Below are positions 1-5,175 of a stretch of 5,175 nt of DNA, piece after piece. Each line of letters opens with the position of its first letter. The first letter of the stretch is position 1. The DNA is taken from positions 1-5,175 of the forward strand of contig JALVFB010000031.1 in assembly GCA_027030295.1 (NCBI GenBank), in the 5' to 3' direction. The stretch is from Hyphomicrobiales bacterium (lineage in GTDB: Bacteria > Pseudomonadota > Alphaproteobacteria > Rhizobiales > Aestuariivirgaceae). The notes beneath the pieces are model-generated. The model was not told the DNA's origin. It saw only the letters and a program-made list of their open reading frames with translations, and did not search any database. The translations under genes and the position numbers were made by a program.

Positions 1-41
1 GACCGGAAAACTCATTTGTCCCTTGCCCGACCCCCTCCCTG

Positions 42-66
42 TCCCTCCCCCTGCCAGGGGGAGGGA
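42..66. repeat. Perfect C/G-rich hairpin downstream of ndk
   Basis: Positions 42-52 and 56-66 are perfect 11-bp inverted arms (TCCCTCCCCCT / AGGGGGAGGGA) around a 3-nt GCC loop. The hairpin lies about 70 bp past the ndk stop in ndk's reading direction. It could act as a factor-independent 3' boundary, but no T-run follows it on the minus strand, so a classical intrinsic terminator is not shown. C/G-rich hairpins of this style are common dispersed intergenic repeats in alphaproteobacteria (family knowledge). The rest of 1-134 shows no convincing gene. Confidence 0.6.
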
Positions 67-134
67 AAGAGGGCTGCACGGCAGGAATGAAAAACCGAGT
101 TGATGACGTCGACAGCAATGAAGCCCCGTCAGAT

Positions 135-554
135 TCAGCCCACGATCTCCGCGCCGTCGAAGCATAGCGCGATCTCCTTCGCCGCGTTCTCCGGGCTGTC
201 GGAGCCGTGCACGGAATTGGCCTCGATGTTCTCGGCGAACTCGGCGCGGATGGTGCCCGGCGCGGCTTCGGCCGGATTGGTGGCGCCCATTACCTCGCGA
301 TACCTGGCAATGGCGTTCTCGCCCTCCAGCACCATCAGCACGATCGGCCCGGAGGTCATGAACTCCACCAGATCGTTGTAGAAAGGACGCTCCTTGTGCA
401 CCTCGTAGAATTTCTCGGCCTCGTAGCGCGTCCAGCGCTTGCGCTTCATGGCGGCGATCCTCAGCCCCGCCTCCTGGATCTTCGAGATGATCTTTCCTTC
501 CAGGTTGCGCCGGGTGGCGTCCGGCTTGATGATGGAGAGCGTGCGCTCGGTCAT
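135..554 (-). CDS. ndk: Nucleoside diphosphate kinase
   Basis: A 139-residue protein, the normal length for bacterial Ndk. It transfers the gamma-phosphate from ATP to nucleoside diphosphates through a phospho-histidine and so balances cytoplasmic NTP and dNTP pools. Family hallmarks are clear: the N-terminal start [13 protein letters not shown], the '[14 protein letters not shown]' segment at about residues 90-103, and the active-site motif [12 protein letters not shown] with the catalytic histidine at about residue 116. The ATG at 554 is chosen because the product begins exactly at the conserved N-terminus and a purine-rich AAAGGGG ribosome-binding site lies just upstream. The same frame stays open to about 878, but that extension has no family similarity and runs into the antiporter gene on the other strand. 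The gene is divergent from the antiporter gene and appears monocistronic here. Nothing is truncated or missing. Confidence 0.97.
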   Translation of the reverse strand: MTERTLSIIKPDATRRNLEGKIISKIQEAGLRIAAMKRKRWTRYEAEKFYEVHKERPFYNDLVEFMTSGPIVLMVLEGENAIARYREVMGATNPAEAAPGTIRAEFAENIEANSVHGSDSPENAAKEIALCFDGAEIVG

Positions 555-595
555 CGGTGTCCCCTTTCTTGTGTTTCCGGTTGCGGATTGGGGCC

Positions 596-624
596 TAGAT
601 AGACAAGCCGCCGCCAGCGGGCAA
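596..624 (-). promoter_or_regulatory. Candidate sigma70-type promoter of ndk
   Basis: Read on the minus strand, TTGCCC (624-619) and TATCTA (601-596) are separated by exactly 17 nt. The -10 box ends about 42 nt before the ndk ATG. The -35 matches TTGACA at 4 of 6 positions and the -10 matches TATAAT at 3 of 6. Position and spacing are right, but the boxes are imperfect and no transcript data are available. Confidence 0.4.
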
Positions 625-656
625 GAGCGCCTTGTGCACATGCGCCGCCTTGTCGC

Positions 657-685
657 TTGCCGCGTCGCCGTTTCGGAGCTAAACC
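657..685 (+). promoter_or_regulatory. Weak candidate promoter of the NhaD antiporter gene
   Basis: TTGCCG (657-662) and TAAACC (680-685) are 17 nt apart and sit about 60 nt before the antiporter ATG, inside the 190-bp divergent gap. The -10 box is a poor match to consensus, so this is only the best-looking pair on this strand. No operator or riboswitch is evident in the gap. Confidence 0.22.
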
Positions 686-744
686 CGCCGACAAGGGCCG
701 TGACGGCTCCGTTCGCGGCATTTTCCAAGCAGACGGGGAAAGCC

Positions 745-2163
745 ATGCGCATCTCATCCCTTCCGGCGGCCTGGTTGCTGCGCCGTTTTCTCCTCGCGTT
801 CCTGCTTCTTCCGTCACTGGCCATCGCGCCGGCCCGGGCCATGGAAGAAGGCGGCAAGGCCCAGTTCATCGACCTCACGCTGCACCCTTACGGCCTGGCG
901 GCGCTGGCCATCTTCGTGCTGGCCTACGTGCTGGTGGTGTTCGAGGAAGTGATCGAGATGCGCAAGTCCAAGCCGGTGCTGCTGGCGGCGGGGCTGATCT
1001 GGCTGCTCATCGGCCTGGCATATCATCACACCGGCAAGCAGGAGCTGGTGGCCGGCGTGGCGCGGCACACGCTCACCGAATATGGCGAACTGTTCCTGTT
1101 CCTGTTCGTGGCCATCACCTACGTGAACTCGCTGGACGAGCGCGGCGTGTTCAACGCCCTGCGCGAAAAGCTCATCGCCATGAACCTGAGCTATCGCAAG
1201 CTGTTCTGGCTCACCGGCTTCATCGCCTTCTTCCTCTCGCCGCTGCTGGACAACCTCACCACGTCGCTGGTGCTGGGCGCGGTGGTGCTGGCGGTGGGGG
1301 CGAAAAGCCCCGCCTTCATCGCGCTTGCGTGCATCAACGTGGTGGTGGCGGCCAACGCCGGCGGCGCCTATTCACCGTTTGGCGACATCACCACGCTGAT
1401 GGTGTGGCAAAAGGACAAGCTCTCCTTCTGGGAGTTTTTCGCCATCTTCATCCCGTCGCTGGTGAACTTCCTGATTCCGGCGGCGATCATGAGCCTGGCG
1501 GTGCCGAAGCTGGTGCCGGAGCCGCACGAGGGCGAGGCGCGCATGAAGCCGGGCGCGAAGGTAGTCATCCTGCTGTTCGCCGCCACCATCGTCACCGCCG
1601 TGAGCTTCCGCAACGTGCTGGACCTGCCGCCGGCCATGGGCATGATGATGGGCCTGGGCTATCTCGCCATGTTCAGCTATTTCTTCAAGAGATATGCTCG
1701 GCGGCGCAACCGGGCGGACATCCTGTTCGATTCCTTCCGGGTGATGGAGCGCACGGAATGGGACACGCTGCTGTTCTTCTTCGGCATCATCTTCGCCGTC
1801 GGCGGGCTGGGGGTCATCGGTTATCTGGAGCTGCTCAGCCGCACGCTGTATGACGGGCTGGGAGCGACCTGGGCCAATACCATCGTCGGCATCGTCTCGG
1901 CCATCGTGGACAACATCCCCATCATGTTCGCGGTGCTGACCATGGACCCGCCGATGTCCGACGGGCAATGGCTGCTCATCACGCTGACCGCCGGGGTGGG
2001 CGGCTCGCTGCTGTCCATCGGCTCGGCGGCGGGGGTGGCGCTGATGGGCCTGGCGCGGGAGCAATACACCTTCTTCAGCCATCTGAAATGGACATGGGCG
2101 GTGGCGCTGGGCTATGCCGGCTCCATCATCACCCACCTGGTGCTGAACGCGGACAAGTTCTGA
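745..2163 (+). CDS. nhaD: NhaD-family Na+/H+ antiporter
   Basis: A 472-residue inner-membrane protein of the ion transporter superfamily, expected to expel Na+ (or Li+) in exchange for protons for salt and alkaline-pH tolerance. The length fits the NhaD family. Visible family motifs are [20 protein letters not shown] (about 162-181), the signature [19 protein letters not shown] (about 204-222), [13 protein letters not shown] (about 388-400) and [19 protein letters not shown] (about 417-435). The DN pairs at 169-170 and 389-390 lie in the two half-repeats and are probable ion-site residues (inference). About 12-13 hydrophobic segments alternate with short loops. The first 32 residues form a signal-peptide-like stretch (RR, a long hydrophobic run, then APARA before MEEGG), as in other NhaD proteins. 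The ATG at 745 is chosen because GGGGAAA (735-741) precedes it and it starts this leader; an in-frame ATG at 640 would add an unrelated tail. The gene is divergent from ndk and convergent with nlpD. Substrate specificity is inferred from family. Confidence 0.92.
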   Translation: MRISSLPAAWLLRRFLLAFLLLPSLAIAPARAMEEGGKAQFIDLTLHPYGLAALAIFVLAYVLVVFEEVIEMRKSKPVLLAAGLIWLLIGLAYHHTGKQELVAGVARHTLTEYGELFLFLFVAITYVNSLDERGVFNALREKLIAMNLSYRKLFWLTGFIAFFLSPLLDNLTTSLVLGAVVLAVGAKSPAFIALACINVVVAANAGGAYSPFGDITTLMVWQKDKLSFWEFFAIFIPSLVNFLIPAAIMSLAVPKLVPEPHEGEARMKPGAKVVILLFAATIVTAVSFRNVLDLPPAMGMMMGLGYLAMFSYFFKRYARRRNRADILFDSFRVMERTEWDTLLFFFGIIFAVGGLGVIGYLELLSRTLYDGLGATWANTIVGIVSAIVDNIPIMFAVLTMDPPMSDGQWLLITLTAGVGGSLLSIGSAAGVALMGLAREQYTFFSHLKWTWAVALGYAGSIITHLVLNADKF

Positions 2164-2165
2164 TT

Positions 2166-2187
2166 GCGCTTCCTTGCGCTGAAGCGC
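2166..2187 (+). repeat. Short hairpin at the antiporter stop, including a TTGCG-type motif
   Basis: GCGCTTC (2166-2172) and GAAGCGC (2181-2187) form a 7-bp perfect stem with an 8-nt loop, 3 bases after the antiporter stop. Positions 2174-2187 also form a smaller alternative hairpin (GCGC-TGAA-GCGC). They match the TTGCGYYGAAGYGC motif that borders the larger palindromes in the window. The hairpin may protect the mRNA end; there is no T-run. Confidence 0.5.
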
Positions 2188-2207
2188 CTCGCACCGGCCC
2201 GCTTTTC

Positions 2208-2345
2208 CATTGCGCCGAAGCGCGACCGCCCACCGCCCCGCGCCCCCGCCCAACCACCCGATATTGTGAACGTGAGGTGGTTGGACGGGGGCGCGGGGCG
2301 GTGGGTGGCTCTTTATGCATCTTGGTATGATTGCGCCGAGGACCG
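2208..2345 (+). repeat. Dispersed palindromic repeat element, copy 1
   Basis: The core is a long inverted repeat. Positions 2229-2258 pair with 2276-2305 at 29 of 30 positions (single mismatch 2249/2285), extendable by about 3 more pairs including a G-T wobble, around a 17-nt loop containing GATATTGTG. It is bordered by the motif TTGCGCCGAAGCGC at 2210-2223 and by TTGCGCCGAGGA at 2331-2342. The left half, loop and right arm align in the same orientation with the element at 3832-3952, including the loop (CCCGATATTGTG versus CCCGATATGGTG). The element sits between two convergent genes, where a stable stem could act as a bidirectional transcription barrier (inference). It has no coding content and no transposase, so it resembles a REP/MITE-like non-autonomous repeat. 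The family cannot be named. Confidence 0.8.
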
Positions 2346-2380
2346 ACCGCTCCACCCCTCCGTCTTCTGCCCACACACAT

Positions 2381-2412
2381 CGGGGCCGGCTGGAGGGTTC
2401 CAGCCGGCCCCG
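2381..2412 (-). terminator. Likely 3'-end hairpin (terminator) of nlpD
   Basis: Positions 2381-2394 and 2399-2412 are perfectly complementary over 14 bp, with a 4-nt GGGT loop (ACCC on the minus strand). The hairpin begins about 32 nt past the nlpD stop in nlpD's direction. Stem strength and placement argue for an intrinsic terminator or mRNA-stabilising end. On the minus strand it is followed by ATGTGTGTGGG rather than a U-tract, so termination efficiency is uncertain. Confidence 0.6.
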
Positions 2413-2443
2413 GCGTTCCGGGGGCAATCTTCGGGCCGCCGCG

Positions 2444-3727
2444 TCAGCGCATGGCGGTGACGGTGCTGAGATATTTCAGCGGGTTCACCGGGGTCGCGCC
2501 CTTGCGCAGCTCGAAGTGCAGTTGCGGCGTGCGGGCGATGCCGGTCTGGCCGACCTCGGCGATCTTCTGGCCCTGCTTCACGTAGTCGCCACGCTTGACC
2601 AGAAGCTTGCTGTTGTAGGCATAGGCCGTCACCCAGCCGCCGGGGTGGCGGATGAGCACCAGGTTGCCATAGGCCTTCAGCTCGTTGCCGGCATAGGCCA
2701 CGGTGCCGGAGGCGGCGGCACGCACCGGGGCGCCGGCAGGCGCGGCGATGTCGATGCCGTCGTTGCGCTGGCCATTGGCCTGCTTGCCGAAGGCGCCGAT
2801 GACCTGGCCGCGCACCGGCCAGATGAACTCGGCCCCGGCGGTGCGCGCCGGCTTGCTTTCGGGCTGCGGTTTGGCCGCCGGCGGCCTGGCTTTCGGCCTT
2901 TCCACCACCCGGATGCGCTCCTGATCCTTGCGCGCCTTGTTCTTCGGGCGCTCCATCACCTGCGCCGTGCGCGGGGCGGGCATGCTCCAGCCGTCGGCAG
3001 AGGGAATTTTCACCACCTGCCCCACCTTCAGGCCCTTGGACAGCGACAGGCCGTTGTATGCGGCGATCTTTTTCGGATGCACGTGATACTTCCGTCCCAG
3101 CGCATACCAGGTCTCGCCCGGCTGCACCGTATGACGGCGCACGCTGGCGGCATTCTGCCGCTTGGGCTGCGGGGCGGCGGCTGGGCGCGGCGTGGCCGGC
3201 GCCTGATAGGATGCATGCCGCACGCGCGCCACGGTCGGCGCGGGAGACACCGGGTTGGCCACGCCCGGAATGACGATGCGCTGGCCGACCTTGATGGTGG
3301 GCGTGCTCATGCCGTTGGCCGCCATCAGCTCACGCACCGTCTTGCCATTGGCCCGGGCGATGGAAAACAGCGTCTGGCCAGGCTGCACGATGACCGCGCC
3401 GTTGGCCGCCTGGCGCGGCGGCTGATAGGCGGGACGGCTCGGCGCCGGGGGCGCCTGATAGGCCGTCTGGCGCGGCGGCTGCCAGGTGGAGCGCCCGCTT
3501 TGCGTGCGCGCCCAGGACGGCGTGGGGCTGTTCCACGGGCTGGACGAGCGCGCCGGCGGCGCGATGGGCTGGCTCGCCACCTTCGAGGGGGCGACGCTCT
3601 GCGTCTTGTCGATGGGCGGATAGTCGCTCAGGCGTTCGATATCGGACGAACAGGCGGCCAGCAGCGCCGCGGTTCCGGCTGCCAGCAGGATGCGCGCGAC
3701 GCGCGCGGAGGTCTGTTGTTGCGACAT
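2444..3727 (-). CDS. nlpD: NlpD-like murein hydrolase activator lipoprotein (2x LysM + degenerate LytM/M23)
   Basis: A 427-residue predicted outer-membrane lipoprotein that binds peptidoglycan and probably activates cell-wall amidases during division. Order of parts: signal peptide with lipobox LAAC (lipidated Cys at about 26, followed by Ser-Ser); a Pro/Gln-rich linker (about 40-108); LysM 1 (about 111-155); a linker; LysM 2 (about 198-242); a basic, Pro-rich linker (about 250-298); and a LytM/M23 domain (about 302-420). The M23 metal and catalytic positions are mostly lost. The HxxxD histidine is Asn (NDGID, about 322-326), the 'YAH' histidine is Tyr (AYAYN, about 371), and the HxH motif reads QLH (about 402-404). 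This resembles non-enzymatic NlpD/EnvC activators rather than active endopeptidases. The ATG at 3727 gives a well-formed lipoprotein leader, although the ribosome-binding site is weak. It follows pcm on the same strand, as in many proteobacteria. An orthologous name such as DipM is possible. Confidence 0.9.
   Translation of the reverse strand: MSQQQTSARVARILLAAGTAALLAACSSDIERLSDYPPIDKTQSVAPSKVASQPIAPPARSSSPWNSPTPSWARTQSGRSTWQPPRQTAYQAPPAPSRPAYQPPRQAANGAVIVQPGQTLFSIARANGKTVRELMAANGMSTPTIKVGQRIVIPGVANPVSPAPTVARVRHASYQAPATPRPAAAPQPKRQNAASVRRHTVQPGETWYALGRKYHVHPKKIAAYNGLSLSKGLKVGQVVKIPSADGWSMPAPRTAQVMERPKNKARKDQERIRVVERPKARPPAAKPQPESKPARTAGAEFIWPVRGQVIGAFGKQANGQRNDGIDIAAPAGAPVRAAASGTVAYAGNELKAYGNLVLIRHPGGWVTAYAYNSKLLVKRGDYVKQGQKIAEVGQTGIARTPQLHFELRKGATPVNPLKYLSTVTAMR
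3410..3481 (-). repeat. In-frame duplicated segment in the NlpD linker
   Basis: The 15-mer CTGGCGCGGCGGCTG occurs at 3410-3424 and again at 3467-3481, 57 bp (19 codons) apart. It gives the repeated peptide QPPRQ at about residues 83-87 and 102-106 of NlpD. This is an internal repeat of a low-complexity linker, probably variable in length between strains (inference). Confidence 0.6.
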
Positions 3728-3788
3728 GGTTCTACTCTACCCCGGAACTGATACAAACTTACCGGGTGTCATCATGCCGCTGGTGTCG

Positions 3789-3833
3789 TTAAAAAATCGT
3801 ATCGAATTCGAAGAAAAATGTTTTTGTGTATTC
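3789..3833. promoter_or_regulatory. AT-rich island upstream of nlpD, possible promoter or operator region
   Basis: Only 11 of 45 bases here are G or C, in a window that is otherwise strongly GC-rich. It contains a perfect 10-bp palindrome TCGAATTCGA (3802-3811) and a second dyad AAAAATGTTTTT. It lies 60-105 bp before the nlpD ATG. Composition and place suggest a promoter, UP element or regulator-binding region for nlpD, but no convincing -35/-10 pair could be assigned. Confidence 0.35.
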
Positions 3834-3980
3834 TTGCGCCGAAGTGCAGACCACCCACCGCCCCGCGCATCCGCCCAACCTCCCGATATGGTGCGCAAGA
3901 GGTTGGCCGGGGGCGCGGGGCTGTTTCTGATTCTTGCGTTGAAGTGCAGACCGCGCAAAAGCCCCGTGCATCCGCCATCG
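3832..3980 (+). repeat. Dispersed palindromic repeat element, copy 2 with partial tandem unit
   Basis: Positions 3861-3881 pair with 3900-3920 at 18 of 21 positions around a loop containing GATATGGTG. The hairpin is bracketed by two 20-bp direct repeats, 3833-3852 and 3933-3952, that match at 18 of 20 positions (core GAAGTGCAGACC). After the second direct repeat, CCCCGTGCATCCGCC (3962-3976) again matches the left hairpin arm CCCCGCGCATCCGCC (3861-3875). The element is therefore about 1.4 units in tandem with a period near 101 bp, the last unit truncated. It is in the same orientation as the element at 2208-2345. It fills most of the pcm-nlpD gap and reaches to within a few bases of the pcm stop. 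Function is unknown; mRNA processing or termination between the two genes is possible. Confidence 0.8.
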
Positions 3981-3984
3981 GCGC

Positions 3985-4680
3985 TCATCCACGCTCCTTG
4001 TGCGGCCCCCGGCGCTCCGGCGGCGGGTCTTCCGGGGCGTCTTCGCGGCGGGGAACGCCGGAAAGCATGGGCACGAAGCGCACGGGAATGAGCCTTTCGC
4101 GCTCGAAGCCATGGGGCGTGTGGCGAATCTTCACAAGCTCCTGATAGCCGTGCGGCGTGTCCACCGGGATGACCATGACGCCGCCCTCGGCCAGCTGATC
4201 CAGTAGCGCCTCCGGCACCCTGGCCGCGGCGGCTGTGACGATGATGCGGTCGAAGGGCGCCGCCTCCGGCCAGCCCTTGTGGCCGTCGGCAAGACGGGTT
4301 TCGATGTTGGTCAGCCCCAGCATGGCGAAGCGGCGACGCGCCTGCTCCAGCAGGTGGCGGTGGCGCTCGATGGTGAACACGCGGCGCACCAGGCGGGCCA
4401 GCACGGCGGCCTGATAGCCCGAGCCGGTGCCGATTTCCAGCACCCTGTGTTGCGGCGCGGTTTCCAGATGCTCGGTCATGAAGGCGACGATGTAGGGCTG
4501 GGAGATGGTCTGGCCGCAGGAGATGGGAAGGGCCGTGTCGTCCCAGGCGTGCGCCTTGAAGGCGTCTTCCACGAACAGGTCGCGCGGCGTTTTCTCTATC
4601 GCCTCCAGCACCCGCCGGTCCTGAATGCCGTGATGGCGCAGCTCCATGATGAGCCGCACGATGCCCGCCGAATCGCTCAT
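3985..4680 (-). CDS. pcm: Protein-L-isoaspartate O-methyltransferase
   Basis: A 231-residue cytoplasmic repair enzyme. It uses S-adenosylmethionine to methylate the abnormal carboxyl of L-isoaspartyl residues in ageing proteins, which allows their return to L-aspartate. Family motifs are intact: the substrate-side signature LPISCGQTISQPYIVAFMTE (about 51-70), SAM-binding motif I VLEIGTGSGYQAAVLA (about 80-95), the acidic residue after strand 2 (VFTIER, about 101-106), and FDRIIVTAAA (about 143-152). The ATG at 4680 is chosen because translation then begins where the family does and GAGGAAGG lies just before it. The open frame continues upstream to about 4863, but those 61 codons translate an intergenic repeat. 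A charged, Pro-rich tail of about 20 residues (REDAPEDPPPERRG) extends the C-terminus beyond the usual fold. It lies downstream of surE and upstream of nlpD on the same strand, the classic arrangement. Confidence 0.96.
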   Translation of the reverse strand: MSDSAGIVRLIMELRHHGIQDRRVLEAIEKTPRDLFVEDAFKAHAWDDTALPISCGQTISQPYIVAFMTEHLETAPQHRVLEIGTGSGYQAAVLARLVRRVFTIERHRHLLEQARRRFAMLGLTNIETRLADGHKGWPEAAPFDRIIVTAAAARVPEALLDQLAEGGVMVIPVDTPHGYQELVKIRHTPHGFERERLIPVRFVPMLSGVPRREDAPEDPPPERRGPHKERG

Positions 4681-4723
4681 GCCTTCCTCGCCCCACAAAT
4701 CCCGAAGGATGCCACAATCCCAA

Positions 4724-4807
4724 CAGACAATTCCCGCGAAAGCCGGAATCTCGGGCCACGGACGCATGAGTCGCTGGCACGAGATCCTGGCTTCCGCCAG
4801 GATGACG
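4724..4807. repeat. Palindromic intergenic repeat of the 'PRRRESR/FRGDD' type
   Basis: An imperfect inverted repeat with arms at 4730-4753 (ATTCCCGCGAAAGCCGG followed by AATCTCG) and 4780-4805 (CGAGATCCTGGCTTCCGCC onward). ATTCCCGCGAAAGC at its edge and GGATGACG at the other end are hallmarks of a very widespread proteobacterial intergenic repeat. Conceptual translations of that repeat give peptides like RHPGGSQD, ILAEARI and IPAFAGI, all seen here in spurious frames. It is non-coding and has no transposase. It separates surE from pcm and creates the false upstream extension of pcm. Confidence 0.75.
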
Positions 4808-4817
4808 AGTAACAAAC

Positions 4818-4882
4818 GGGCGCTTGCATTCTCCGCTCCGGTCTCCGGCCTTCGTCGGAGCAATCATGGATCATGCAAGCCC
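4818..4882 (-). terminator. Candidate 3' stem-loop after surE
   Basis: GCTTGCAT (4822-4829) and ATGCAAGC (4873-4880) are a perfect 8-bp inverted pair, extendable past a one-base bulge by two G-C pairs. Inside it CTCCG (4831-4835) pairs with CGGAG (4856-4860). In the direction of surE transcription the stem starts about 10 nt after the stop and is followed by GTTTGTTACTC, a weak T-rich tail. It may terminate or attenuate surE transcription before pcm. Confidence 0.4.
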
Positions 4883-4891
4883 ATGGAAAAT

Positions 4892-5175
4892 CTAGGCGTT
4901 TTCAGCGCCGTTGCCAACGTGGCGTTGCAGGCGGGTGCGGGCGGCCTCGTCGGTGAGGTTCATCATCAGCGGGGTGACGGAAATCAGCCGGTTGAAAATG
5001 GCATACAGGTCGGTGTCCGGCGGCGGGCTGTTCACTTCGCGGCGGAAGGCCAGCCAGTAATAGGGGTGCCCACGCAGGTCGGTGCGCTCCTCCACCAGCA
5101 GTTGTTGCACGTCGCGGCGGCCCTGGCGCGTGATGCGCAAGCCCCGCACGGCGTCCGGGGCGCAGTCGGGGAAGT
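4892..5175 (-). CDS. surE: 5'/3'-nucleotidase SurE, C-terminal part (runs off the window)
   Basis: Only the last 93 or so codons are present; the frame is open to the window edge, so the start and the N-terminal DDG metal site lie outside. SurE is a metal-dependent cytoplasmic phosphatase acting on nucleoside monophosphates, linked to stationary-phase survival. The visible part matches the family closely: FPDCAPDAVRGLRITRQGRRD, then VEERTDLRGHPYYWLAFRRE, the proline-rich NSPPPDTDL, and the C-terminal IFNRLISVTPLMMNLTDEAA segment. A GTG at 5149 is internal and not a start, because the conserved sequence continues upstream of it. The TAG stop is at 4894-4892. pcm follows 211 bp downstream on the same strand, an unusually wide gap because a repeat sits there. 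Confidence 0.95.
   Translation of the reverse strand, partial: FPDCAPDAVRGLRITRQGRRDVQQLLVEERTDLRGHPYYWLAFRREVNSPPPDTDLYAIFNRLISVTPLMMNLTDEAARTRLQRHVGNGAENA

Noticed and set aside
439..744. N-terminal extension of the antiporter frame to 439
   Set aside because: It would be antisense to ndk and would bury the signal-peptide-like leader starting at 745.
555..878. N-terminal extension of ndk to about 878
   Set aside because: Ndk begins at the conserved MTERT with a ribosome-binding site; the extension crosses the divergent promoter region and overlaps the antiporter gene.
657..1853. Plus-strand open frame (398 codons) overlapping the antiporter gene
   Set aside because: It is a shifted frame over conserved NhaD sequence and translates to His/Arg/Gly-rich low-complexity protein.
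2164..2443. Small protein-coding gene in the convergent gap
   Set aside because: Open frames here are produced by the palindromic repeat and lack ribosome-binding sites or recognisable domains.
2315..3751. Long plus-strand open frame (478 codons) opposite nlpD
   Set aside because: It is antisense to a well-supported lipoprotein gene and has the Arg/Gly/Ala/His-rich composition of a GC-rich shadow frame, with no domain.
3832..3980. CRISPR array
   Set aside because: Only two 20-bp direct repeats about 100 bp apart with a palindrome between them; spacer length and repeat number do not fit.
3737..4867. Minus-strand open frame of 376 codons across pcm and the repeats
   Set aside because: It is out of frame with pcm and is made of repeat-derived and GC-shadow sequence.
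1..5175. tRNA or rRNA gene
   Set aside because: No cloverleaf-like arms with a CCA-proximal acceptor stem or conserved rRNA segments were seen on either strand.

Overview
The window looks like an ordinary chromosomal stretch from a GC-rich alphaproteobacterium. It holds four complete genes, one gene cut by the window edge, and short intergenic regions that carry most of the unusual structure. The alphaproteobacterial reading is an inference from the Ndk sequence and from the surE-pcm-nlpD gene order on one strand. No species can be named.

Layout from left to right: (1) positions 1-134 are non-coding and contain a perfect C/G-rich hairpin. (2) ndk (nucleoside diphosphate kinase) is on the minus strand at 135-554. 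(3) A 190-bp divergent intergenic region probably holds the promoters of ndk and of the next gene. (4) An NhaD-family Na+/H+ antiporter is on the plus strand at 745-2163. (5) A 280-bp convergent intergenic region carries a long palindromic repeat and a separate 14-bp terminator-like hairpin. (6) nlpD (LysM plus degenerate LytM/M23 lipoprotein) is on the minus strand at 2444-3727. (7) A 257-bp gap carries a second, same-orientation copy of the palindromic repeat and a very AT-rich island. (8) pcm (protein-L-isoaspartate O-methyltransferase) is on the minus strand at 3985-4680. (9) A 211-bp gap carries a different repeat, of the widespread 'PRRRESR/FRGDD' intergenic type. (10) The C-terminal end of surE (5'/3'-nucleotidase) is on the minus strand, running off the window at 5175.

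The surE, pcm and nlpD genes form the conserved stationary-phase and envelope-maintenance cluster: nucleotide salvage, repair of aged proteins, and activation of cell-wall amidases. Here each junction of the cluster is stretched by a repeat element. The antiporter handles Na+/pH homeostasis and Ndk balances NTP pools; neither is obviously linked to the cluster.

No clear new multi-gene system is present. The best candidate for something undescribed is the dispersed palindromic element found twice (about 2208-2345 and 3832-3980). Each copy has a GC-rich stem and a shared loop, bordered by a short TTGCGYYGAAGYGC-type motif that occurs five times in the window.
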